Assembly: GCA_028279155.1 (NCBI GenBank)
Contig: JANQST010000470.1
Location: 1 to 5,309, forward strand
Length of the DNA: 5,309 nt
Source of the DNA: Cyclobacteriaceae bacterium
GTDB taxonomy: Bacteria > Bacteroidota > Bacteroidia > Cytophagales > Cyclobacteriaceae
Direction: 5' to 3'
The notes beneath the pieces were generated by a model that saw nothing but the letters and a program-made list of their open reading frames with translations, made no database searches and was not told the origin of the DNA. Shown here piece by piece: positions 1-5,309 of the stretch; position 1 is the stretch's first letter, and every line of letters begins with the position of its first letter. Made by a program: the position numbers and the translations under genes.

Positions 1-1
1 A

Positions 2-613
2 GATGAACTATTTGGAGGTTATCTCTATTTCCACAAAGCACCTGATGCAGAAGAGTTCCATAACGAGACCATACGAAAATTGGAAAAACTCCATCTGTAT
101 GATTGCAACCGGGCAAACAAGGCACTTTCAGCCTGGGGCGTTGAAGGTCGTGTTCCTTTTCTGGATAAGGAATTTATCGATGTAGCAATGAGTATCAACC
201 CATCCGACAAAATGATCAGTAATGATCGAATTGAGAAATGGGTACTCAGGAAGGCCTTCGAAGACTATTTGCCTAAGGAAGTCCTCTGGAGACAAAAGGA
301 ACAGTTTTCCGATGGCGTTGGGTATGGATGGATTGATAAATTGAAGGAAACTGTAGAACATCTTGTCAGTGATCAGGAGATGGATCAAAAAGAGTTTCGG
401 TTTGCTGTTAATCCTCCAATGAATAAAGAAGAGTACTATTATCGATCCATTTTTGAATCACACTTCCCATCTGATTCTGCTGCATTAACAGTACCTTCTG
501 TACCCTCTGTGGCATGCAGCACACCAACTGCGTTGAAATGGGACAAGGCATTCGAGGAAATGAATGAGCCTTCCGGAAGAGCAATTCAAATGGTTCATGA
601 AGATAGTTACTAA
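2..613 (+). CDS. asnB: Asparagine synthetase B (glutamine-hydrolysing), C-terminal part
   Basis: Only the last 203 codons are present; the reading frame is open to the left edge, so the gene begins outside the window. The enzyme makes asparagine in the cytoplasm from aspartate, ATP and glutamine-derived ammonia, releasing AMP, PPi and glutamate. The visible part belongs to the synthetase (ATP-pyrophosphatase) domain. It opens in the DELFGGYLYFHKAP segment, which follows the SGEGS loop in E. coli AsnB. It continues through GVEGRVPFLD (137-166), RQKEQFSDGVGYGWID (290-337) and the typical tail PSVACSTPTALKWDKAF and PSGRA. These match E. coli AsnB almost position by position as I remember it. The N-terminal glutaminase domain with its Cys1 nucleophile and the SGGxDS ATP loop should lie upstream and cannot be checked here. 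It stops with TAA 10 bases before the convergent trmB stop. Confidence 0.96.
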   Translation, partial: DELFGGYLYFHKAPDAEEFHNETIRKLEKLHLYDCNRANKALSAWGVEGRVPFLDKEFIDVAMSINPSDKMISNDRIEKWVLRKAFEDYLPKEVLWRQKEQFSDGVGYGWIDKLKETVEHLVSDQEMDQKEFRFAVNPPMNKEEYYYRSIFESHFPSDSAALTVPSVPSVACSTPTALKWDKAFEEMNEPSGRAIQMVHEDSY

Positions 614-623
614 ACGTCTTGTG

Positions 624-1280
624 TTATCCAAATTTGAATTTCATGTACTTAATCATCTCACCTTTTTCGGTCCAAATTTTTTCGTACTTTGTTTTGATAT
701 CGAAGTGATCTACTAATAACTCGGAATGGTAGAGATCATAGGTATATACATGATCTTTTACATTGAATTCGGTGAGTGTTTGGAGAGTGTATTCAAACAA
801 GGGAGTGTTGTCTGTTTTGAATTTAAACCACCCTTCCTTGTTCAATATTTTTCGATACTTATTCATAAAGAAAGCATTTGAAAGTCGATGTTTCTCATCT
901 CTTTCTTTTGGTCTTGGGTCAGGGAATGTCAGCCAAATTTCTGCTACTTCTTCATCATCGAACAGTTCATCAATATTGGTAATATGTGTCCTTAAAAAAG
1001 CCACATTATTTAACTCCTTTTGCATTGCTGTTTGACTCCCTTTCCATACTCGCTCTCCTTTTATGTCCACACCAATATAGTTTCTATTAGGAATCTTTTC
1101 AGCCAATGCAATGGTATATTCTCCCCTACCACATGCAAGTTCAACTACCAAGTCATTGTCATTATCAAAGAACTCTTGCCAGTGGCCTTTAACGTTATCA
1201 TAGATTGGCTTACCGACCTCAATGACATTTGCACTTTCTCTGTTTTCCGAAAATTTTTGAAGTTTGGATTTCTTGCCCAA
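624..1280 (-). CDS. trmB: tRNA (guanine-46-N7)-methyltransferase
   Basis: TrmB transfers a methyl group from S-adenosylmethionine to N7 of guanine 46 in the variable loop of tRNAs, in the cytoplasm. The 218-residue protein has the family's usual length and motif order: SAM-binding motif I VVELACGRGEYT (45-56), acidic strand end GVDIKG (70-75), catalytic-region motif TFPDPRPKERDEKHRL (118-133), FKTDN (154-158) and the C-terminal TKYEKIW (197-203). The Arg in FPDPRPK, where the E. coli enzyme has Trp, is in my memory common in Bacteroidota homologues. The start is TTG at 1278-1280: an in-frame TAG lies only two codons upstream, and the next ATG in frame is at codon 86, inside the Rossmann fold. 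The N-terminus MGKKSKLQKFSEN is typical of the family, which supports the TTG. No Shine-Dalgarno sequence is apparent, as usual for Bacteroidota. It stands alone, convergent with asnB and divergent from the next gene. Confidence 0.95.
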   Translation of the reverse strand: MGKKSKLQKFSENRESANVIEVGKPIYDNVKGHWQEFFDNDNDLVVELACGRGEYTIALAEKIPNRNYIGVDIKGERVWKGSQTAMQKELNNVAFLRTHITNIDELFDDEEVAEIWLTFPDPRPKERDEKHRLSNAFFMNKYRKILNKEGWFKFKTDNTPLFEYTLQTLTEFNVKDHVYTYDLYHSELLVDHFDIKTKYEKIWTEKGEMIKYMKFKFG

Positions 1281-1402
1281 GATCTAATTACTAATCTTTT
1301 AATGTTGGATTTTTCAGGGCAAATATCAGATAATGCTTCTAAAAAATTTCTAACTTGTCTTTCCGACTTTTTCCAACTTGATGAGTCATTAAGAATATTG
1401 AC
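1281..1402. promoter_or_regulatory. Divergent intergenic region between trmB and the small secreted gene
   Basis: These 122 AT-rich bases separate two divergently transcribed genes and should hold both promoters, since neither gene has a co-directional neighbour directly upstream. I compared it with the Bacteroidota promoter pattern (TTG, about 19 bases, TAnnTTTG). The best - strand match is GATATTTG, read from 1332 back to 1325, with one mismatch and no well-spaced TTG box. The best + strand match is TAATGTTG (1300-1307), also one mismatch and about 95 bases before the ATG. Neither is convincing. The only small reading frame seen on the - strand is 16 codons long. Confidence 0.3.
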
Positions 1403-1918
1403 ATGAAAACCCTAACACTTACGCTCTTAATCTTTATTTGTCTTCCTACGCTAGCTCAGGAGGATGAGAACATTGTTGAAATTGTAGATGATCTAACGCT
1501 TAAATGGGATGAACAGGCTGTAGAGTTAAGTACTTACAAAGGACTCCAGACGTATTGTTCCACTCGGCCCTATCGAGACAGGACAGTAAAGTTATTAGAC
1601 AAGATCCATCACTACGACACATTGTTGTATGGAATAGTGAGCAGAAAGTACAAAAAAGGGAAAGACGAAGAAGCTCAAGCAACCCTTGATGACATTGAGA
1701 AGCTTGAATCTGAATATACAACCAAGAATTTCAAAGCTTTCATTCACCGTGAATGCAATGGTGTGAATGAAATTGAGCGAAACTTTGGTCGTGAAGGTGG
1801 TACCCAATACGAGAAAGAGGTAAAAAAATTAGAGAAAGAGCTTAGCAAATACGTAGAAAGTATCACCACCAGGATCGACATTATAGATGAACACATCCAT
1901 CATCTTAAACTAGATTAA
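1403..1918 (+). CDS. Small secreted helical protein of unknown function
   Basis: I do not recognise a family. The 171-residue product starts with a clear Sec signal peptide: MKT, a hydrophobic stretch from about residue 4 to 15, and a likely cleavage after Ala18 in PTLA-QEDEN. The mature protein is about 153 residues, very charged and predicted by eye to be mostly alpha-helical. The C-terminal third (about 136-170), with KEVKKLEKELSKYVESI, looks like a coiled coil or helical hairpin. The mature part has two cysteines, C52 (TYCSTRPY) and C118 (HRECNG), which could form a disulfide after export. C13 lies in the signal core without a lipobox, so a lipoprotein is unlikely. It probably resides in the periplasm. 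The ATG at 1403 is supported by the signal peptide starting there. The stop overlaps the stop of the convergent binding-protein gene. Its divergence from trmB and lack of an operon partner give no functional clue. Confidence 0.75.
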   Translation: MKTLTLTLLIFICLPTLAQEDENIVEIVDDLTLKWDEQAVELSTYKGLQTYCSTRPYRDRTVKLLDKIHHYDTLLYGIVSRKYKKGKDEEAQATLDDIEKLESEYTTKNFKAFIHRECNGVNEIERNFGREGGTQYEKEVKKLEKELSKYVESITTRIDIIDEHIHHLKLD

Positions 1919-2793
1919 TCCTTGAGGCTGTAACTGGAAACCGGACTGATCAATCGTGTGGCACTTGCTCCCAAATGATTTGAGATTATAACTCTGTACT
2001 TACTGCTTTGCATGAAACCTGACAGAAAAAATTCATCAAGAATAGGTTTCCAGTCATTGCTTTTAGGCATCAAAACTCCAAACCTGTCACCTACTTCATC
2101 TCCCACCTTATGCCTTTTGATAGATGCTCCATTTTTGAAGAATTCCAAATAATATAGCAGGTCTACTACAGCAAAATAGGACTTATCTTGCTGGACACGT
2201 TCTATCACCTCACGGCCAGAATTAACTAATTCTATTTTCATATCAGGGTGATGACTAGACTTTATTCGTTGCAGTCTTTCTAAATAAGTGGATGAAGGAA
2301 CCGATATGGCTTTCATTCCTTCGAACTTCTCCCCCATATCCTCCAATGTACCTAAGGTTTCAATCGATTCAGCGGTGATCAAAACAGAAATGTTATCGAT
2401 GTATGGATAGCTAAACGAGTAGATAGATTTCCTCTGTTCAGTGATACTTGTATTGCTGAGTCCAAAAACTCCGTAGTTGCTTGTCTCTACAGCATTAAGG
2501 AATTTCTTGAAATCAAGTTCTTCAATCTGCTGGTATGAGGATGTGATGTCAATTTGGTACTTTCTTTGAACGAAGGATTGGAATTCCATCATCAAATCAA
2601 CCAAAATACCTTCGACATCTCCATTGTCATTTTTCCTGGCAAAATCTTGCACGTCATTGTAGACATAGACCAGGTTGGCTTTTCTGGTTTCTATCGCTTC
2701 GCGAAAACTGGTTCCAATAATTTGAGCTACTAAATCTGTGGTAAGTAGTACACATCCAAAAACAATGAAAACTCTTGTCAAATGATCTTTCAT
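1915..2793 (-). CDS. Exported solute-binding-like protein, SBP_bac_3 fold (array copy 4, most divergent)
   Basis: The 292-residue protein has a signal peptide (positive MKDHLTR, hydrophobic core, likely cleavage LVA-Q after residue 23) and then a type 2 periplasmic binding fold of the family 3 class. Lobe I begins with NLVYVYNDVQDFA and GILVDLMMEF. The ligand-contact segment TSITEQRKSIYSFSYPY (about 115-131) resembles the TxxRxxxxxFSxPY signature of HisJ/GlnH-type proteins, so Arg121 is the likely carboxylate-binding residue. FAVVDLLYYL carries Asp211, the likely amino-group ligand. Later come RHKVGD (227-232) and FGVLMP-NDW (238-248), shared with the other copies. It is the outlier of the array: the copies upstream end in LGKGALR, whereas this one has LGASATR plus a 10-residue extension SPVSSYSLKD. 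It is last in the series, 96 bases after the previous gene. C14 in VFGC does not make a good lipobox, so I read it as a soluble periplasmic protein. The actual ligand is unknown. Confidence 0.85.
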   Translation of the reverse strand: MKDHLTRVFIVFGCVLLTTDLVAQIIGTSFREAIETRKANLVYVYNDVQDFARKNDNGDVEGILVDLMMEFQSFVQRKYQIDITSSYQQIEELDFKKFLNAVETSNYGVFGLSNTSITEQRKSIYSFSYPYIDNISVLITAESIETLGTLEDMGEKFEGMKAISVPSSTYLERLQRIKSSHHPDMKIELVNSGREVIERVQQDKSYFAVVDLLYYLEFFKNGASIKRHKVGDEVGDRFGVLMPKSNDWKPILDEFFLSGFMQSSKYRVIISNHLGASATRLISPVSSYSLKD

Positions 2794-2820
2794 TCAACAA
2801 AAGTCGACTTTGAATTCAGT

Positions 2821-2828
2821 CAAACCTA
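2821..2828 (-). promoter_or_regulatory. Possible -7 box before array copy 4
   Basis: Read on the - strand this is TAGGTTTG, a full match to the Bacteroidota -7 consensus TAnnTTTG, ending 27 bases before the ATG of the fourth binding-protein gene. No TTG box lies 19-21 bases further upstream, so only half of the expected promoter is present. The 96-base gap before this gene leaves room for a separate promoter. An 8-base pattern with two free positions can occur by chance. Confidence 0.3.
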
Positions 2829-2889
2829 GGTGCTACAGTCTACAGAAAGTATACGATTGGGATAATTTAGTTAAGGATTTTAGAATAGC

Positions 2890-3744
2890 TCAGTCAAGCA
2901 TTCGCAGTGCTCCTTTTCCAAGATTGTTAATTACAATTTGTCGGTATTCTGATGACTTCAGGAATCCTGAGTTCAAAAATTCAGCAAGAATCGGATCCCA
3001 GTCACTATTCAAGGGCATTATGATACCGTATTGTTCACCGCCCTGATCTCCAACAGGATGTCTCGTAACAGGCTTTTTCTGCATTAGATACTCCAGGTAA
3101 AAACTAATGTCAATAAATGCAAAAGATTTTGGGTCCTTGGCTACACTCTCTATAATGTCGTATTCTGAGGCTACCATGTTAATCTTAATATCCGGATAGC
3201 TTGAACCTTTAAGCTCAAGTAACCTTTGATGATAAGTAGATCCAGATGCTGTATATGCTGTAAATCCGCTGAATTCAGAGCTGATATTGCTCATCGATGA
3301 GAGTTTAGGGATGGTTCTATGCGAGATCAGTACTGAAATATTATTAAGAACCGCAGGGCTAAACTTCAAAAACGCCTTACGTTCTTCCTTAATAGTTGTA
3401 GTATTTAACCCAAAAACGCCCCCTGAGCTATTCTTTACATTGTCCAGGAATTGTTGGAAATCACTGTTTTGTACAGGAACATAAGTGCTATTTATAGCTA
3501 TGCCGTATTTAGATAATACAAATGCTTCGAAAGCATCCATCATCTGAATATACAATCCCTCTAACTCCCCATCCGAGCCCTTATTAGCAAATCCATTTAC
3601 ACCTGCGTAGATGTAAGTAAGATTAGCATTTTTCGAAGCCTTTGCAGATCGGAAACTGTCTCCAGTCTCCTGTCCTAAAACAGAAGTGCTCAGAAAAGTA
3701 CCAAGCACAAAGATGTATGCGCTTGTTTTAAATAAGTATTTCAT
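2890..3744 (-). CDS. Exported solute-binding-like protein, SBP_bac_3 fold (array copy 3)
   Basis: The 284-residue protein begins with a Sec signal peptide (MKYLFK, hydrophobic core to about residue 23, likely cleavage VLG-Q after residue 24), so it should be periplasmic. The rest is one bilobed binding domain: NLTYIYAGVNGFA (41-53) and LEGLYIQMMDAFEAF in lobe I, then GGVFGLNTTTIKEERK (108-123) with Arg122 as the presumed ligand-carboxylate contact, NNISVLISH (134-142) at the hinge, and FAFIDISFYLEYL (208-220) with Asp212 as the presumed amino-group contact. The end has RHPVGD (228-233), YGIIMPLNSDW (239-249) and NLGKGALRM. It is closest to array copy 2: in the 35 residues from GGVFGL to LISH, 27 are identical. 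Binding an amino acid or a similar small molecule is an inference from fold and retained contacts. There is no transporter subunit next to it. It starts at ATG, 50 bases after the previous gene's stop. Confidence 0.87.
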   Translation of the reverse strand: MKYLFKTSAYIFVLGTFLSTSVLGQETGDSFRSAKASKNANLTYIYAGVNGFANKGSDGELEGLYIQMMDAFEAFVLSKYGIAINSTYVPVQNSDFQQFLDNVKNSSGGVFGLNTTTIKEERKAFLKFSPAVLNNISVLISHRTIPKLSSMSNISSEFSGFTAYTASGSTYHQRLLELKGSSYPDIKINMVASEYDIIESVAKDPKSFAFIDISFYLEYLMQKKPVTRHPVGDQGGEQYGIIMPLNSDWDPILAEFLNSGFLKSSEYRQIVINNLGKGALRMLD

Positions 3745-3775
3745 GAATTAATGGTAATCTGGTTGAACTTACCAT

Positions 3776-3805
3776 CAAATTAAGCGAAAAATTATCAATT
3801 GCCAA
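3776..3805 (-). promoter_or_regulatory. Candidate internal promoter before array copy 3
   Basis: On the - strand a TTG (3805-3803) is followed after exactly 19 bases by TTAATTTG (3783-3776), which differs at one position from the Bacteroidota -7 consensus TAnnTTTG. The -7 box ends 31 bases before the ATG of the next gene, giving a plausible short leader. The TTG box lies inside the last codons of the upstream gene. In AT-rich sequence such a match may be fortuitous. Confidence 0.35.
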
Positions 3806-4640
3806 TCATCCTCAAGGCTCCCTTGCCCAGGTTCCTTGTTACCATTTCACGGTATTTTCCTGTCTTAACAAAAGCAGATAAAAATTCAGACATTACCCCA
3901 TCCCAATCGTTATTCATGGGCATGATAATTCCGAATTCATCACCAACCTGATCCCCTACAGGATGTCTTTTGACAGGCTTGCCTTGCTCCAGGTATTCTA
4001 GATAATAGTGTATATCTGAAAATCCGAAAGCATTGGAATTGCTAGAAATGTTTTCAAGTATATCTCTACTGGAGGTAACGTTTGTTATTTGCATGGAAGA
4101 GAAATTACTTGCTTTCACACTTGTCATTCTATCATAATTGGTAGTTGACGGCACACCGTAACCCATTTTGCCATTGAAAGCCGTGCTTATATTACTCATG
4201 CTGGCCAATGTAGGAAAACTCTTGTGTGAGATTAAGACAGAGATGTTGTTAAGAAAGGTAGGACTGTATTTCAAGAACTTCTTTCGCTCTTCTTTCACAC
4301 TTGTGTTACTTAATCCGAACACACCTCCGGTACTGTTTCTTACTTCTTGTAGATATAATTTGAAGTCTTTGTTTTGTGCTTCAACATATCTACTCGAAAT
4401 AGTAATCCCGTACTTTTGGTTGACAAAATTTTCGAACTCTCTCATCACGTCAACTAAAAGTCCGGTAGTGCTTCCTGAACCATTGTTGCTGGCAAAACCA
4501 TTTACACCTGCATGAATATATACAAGGTTGGCTGACTTTGAATTTCTAGCTGAAGCAAAACTATCCCCAGTTTGCTGTGCGAAACTCATAGTAACTCCTA
4601 ATAGGAGCATGTAGTAAATACTGTTTTTAATTTTCATCAT
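3795..4640 (-). CDS. Exported solute-binding-like protein, SBP_bac_3 fold (array copy 2)
   Basis: I place the start at the ATG at 4640 (281 residues). The adjacent ATG at 4637 is equally possible. The frame stays open to a TTG at 4664, but that would overlap the upstream gene by 17 bases and put ordinary polar residues (MKELTSYL) ahead of the signal peptide MKIKNSIYYMLLLGVTMSFA-Q, so I reject it. The mature domain has NLVYIHAGVNGFA, GLLVDVMREFENF, GGVFGLSNTSVKEERKK with Arg119 as likely ligand contact, NNISVLISH, FGFSDIHYYLEYL with Asp209 as the second contact, RHPVGDQVGDEFG from Arg225, and NDW and NLGKGALRM at the end. One residue is missing relative to the other copies near the C-terminus (LSAFVK against LNSGFLK). 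The ATG lies 7 bases after the stop of the upstream copy, which suggests one transcript and perhaps translational coupling. It is presumably periplasmic; the ligand is unknown. Confidence 0.87.
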   Translation of the reverse strand: MMKIKNSIYYMLLLGVTMSFAQQTGDSFASARNSKSANLVYIHAGVNGFASNNGSGSTTGLLVDVMREFENFVNQKYGITISSRYVEAQNKDFKLYLQEVRNSTGGVFGLSNTSVKEERKKFLKYSPTFLNNISVLISHKSFPTLASMSNISTAFNGKMGYGVPSTTNYDRMTSVKASNFSSMQITNVTSSRDILENISSNSNAFGFSDIHYYLEYLEQGKPVKRHPVGDQVGDEFGIIMPMNNDWDGVMSEFLSAFVKTGKYREMVTRNLGKGALRMIGN

Positions 4641-4647
4641 TAGATAG

Positions 4648-5309
4648 CTAGTTAGTTCCTTCAATTAATCTTAGAGCTCCTTTGCCCAAGTTATTAGTAA
4701 TTATTAACCTATAGTCAGGACCACCGATAAATCCATTATCAAAAAATTCTTTGATCACCGGCTCCCAATCATTTTTCAGCGGCATTATTACGCCAAATTT
4801 ATCTTCTCCCTTATCTCCAACGGAATGTCTTTTAATTGGAGTTTTTTCTTTCAGCGCTTGCAAATAATAGTTAAGGTCCACAACACCAAATGCCTCATTG
4901 TCTGTAGAAACCTTCGCCATTACTTCGTTCACCGATGGTAGTGATACAATCTCCATGCCAGGGTAATACATTTGTTTTAATCCATCAAGTCGTTCATAGT
5001 ACGTTGATGAAGAAACAGAATAAGCTTTTTTACCAGCAAACCTTGTATTTAGGTCAGATAGACTTGTAAGTGTCGGTGTTTTAGAGTTAGATATAAGAAC
5101 TGAAACATTGTTGATGTAAGGCGGGCTAAACTTGTAGTCTTTTTTTCGATCTTCCCTGATACTCACATTGCTCAAACCAAACACCCCTCCCGATCCATTC
5201 TTCACTTCGGACATAAAAATTTTAAAGTCTTTGTTGGGCACTTGAACAAATTCAACAGAAACAGAAATTCCTTTTGAACTTCTCACATAATTTTCAAACG
5301 CCTTCATTA
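4648..5309 (-). CDS. Solute-binding-like protein, SBP_bac_3 fold (array copy 1), N-terminus outside the window
   Basis: The frame is open to the right edge, so the gene starts beyond the window. The methionine at 5307 is not the start: MKAFENYV aligns with MREFENFV and MDAFEAFV deep inside the other copies, so about 65-70 residues, including any signal peptide, are missing. The visible 219 residues show GGVFGLSNVSIREDRKK (Arg54 of the visible part), FSPPYINNVSVLIS, FGVVDLNYYLQAL (Asp144), RHSVGD (160-165), FGVIMPLKNDW (171-181) and NLGKGALRLIEGTN. The FSPPY at the end of the ligand-contact segment is closer to the classical FSxPY signature than in copies 2 and 3. It is the first of the four genes in transcription order seen here and may itself be preceded by more copies or by transporter genes outside the window. 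Confidence 0.86.
   Translation of the reverse strand, partial: MKAFENYVRSSKGISVSVEFVQVPNKDFKIFMSEVKNGSGGVFGLSNVSIREDRKKDYKFSPPYINNVSVLISNSKTPTLTSLSDLNTRFAGKKAYSVSSSTYYERLDGLKQMYYPGMEIVSLPSVNEVMAKVSTDNEAFGVVDLNYYLQALKEKTPIKRHSVGDKGEDKFGVIMPLKNDWEPVIKEFFDNGFIGGPDYRLIITNNLGKGALRLIEGTN

Larger units (their letters stand above)
1915..5309 (-). repeat. Tandem array of four paralogous binding-protein genes
   Basis: The four neighbouring genes are head-to-tail copies of one ancestral gene of about 0.85 kb. They share the whole domain order at protein level: NL-Y near the N-terminus (three complete copies), GVFGL, E/D-RK, N-[IV]-SVLI, RH-VGD, F/Y-G-[IV]-[IL]-MP, DW and YR-NLG. At DNA level only short stretches are still identical, for example ccatttacacctgc at 3593-3606 and 4499-4512, encoding the AGVNG region of copies 3 and 2. 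The duplications are therefore old rather than recent. The array may extend beyond 5309. Confidence 0.85.

Noticed and set aside
614..623. Bidirectional terminator between asnB and trmB
   Set aside because: Only 10 bases separate the two stops and no hairpin can be formed there.
1337..1387. Small - strand reading frame of 16 codons (ATG at 1387) upstream of trmB as a leader peptide
   Set aside because: It has no distinctive composition, no attenuator-like structure nearby, and such short frames are expected by chance.
1020..1406. A + strand open frame of 128 codons across the trmB 5' end and the intergenic region
   Set aside because: Most of it is antisense to the well-supported trmB gene, and its product shows no recognisable motif or domain.
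1885..1905. Inverted repeat AGATGA-N9-TCATCT near the end of the small secreted gene, as a possible terminator
   Set aside because: The stem is only 6 bp, AT-rich, has a 9-base loop and no following T-run, and it lies in coding sequence (D-E-H-I-H-H).
2751..2754. Lipobox in array copy 4 (VFGC, Cys14)
   Set aside because: Phe at the -2 position is not permitted in the usual lipobox, and the hydrophobic core continues past the Cys to a better signal peptidase I site at LVA-Q.
4641..4664. Longer reading frame for array copy 2 starting at TTG 4664
   Set aside because: It overlaps the upstream gene's end by 17 bases and adds polar residues before a complete signal peptide that starts at the ATG at 4640 or 4637.
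1..5309. CRISPR arrays, tRNA or rRNA genes, insertion sequences, attachment sites
   Set aside because: I saw no regularly spaced repeats, no cloverleaf-like sequence, no transposase reading frame and no terminal inverted repeats; nearly all of the window is accounted for by protein genes.

Overview
The window looks like a chromosomal segment from a Bacteroidota bacterium, most likely a Cytophagales-type relative. This rests on the AT-leaning composition, the lack of clear Shine-Dalgarno sequences, the style of the TrmB and AsnB proteins, and short signal peptides ending in A/G-Q. The taxonomic call is an inference; no rRNA or other marker gene is present.

Layout from left to right. (1) Positions 2-613, + strand: the last 203 codons of asnB, glutamine-hydrolysing asparagine synthetase; its N-terminal part lies outside the window. 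(2) Positions 624-1280, - strand: trmB, tRNA (guanine-46-N7)-methyltransferase, convergent with asnB across only 10 bases and starting with TTG. (3) A 122-base divergent intergenic region. (4) Positions 1403-1918, + strand: a small secreted, mostly helical protein of unknown function. (5) Positions 1915-5309, - strand: four consecutive related genes for exported solute-binding-like proteins of the SBP_bac_3 (type 2 periplasmic binding protein) fold. The rightmost one is cut by the window edge. The small secreted gene and the last gene of the array converge on one shared TTAA that provides both stop codons.

The left part is ordinary housekeeping. The interesting part is the tandem array. The four proteins have diverged strongly, yet all keep the Arg and Asp that in amino-acid-binding members of the fold (HisJ, GlnH type) grip the ligand carboxylate and amino groups. 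They also share a block of their own, R-H-x-V-G-D followed by F/Y-G-[IV]-[IL]-M-P and D-W. No permease, ATPase or sensor kinase is visible beside them. They may be orphan binding proteins serving a transporter or receptor elsewhere, a set with diversified ligands, or proteins with a role unrelated to uptake. Reading right to left they are spaced by 7, 50 and 96 bases, so they are probably co-transcribed, perhaps with an internal promoter before the third and fourth.
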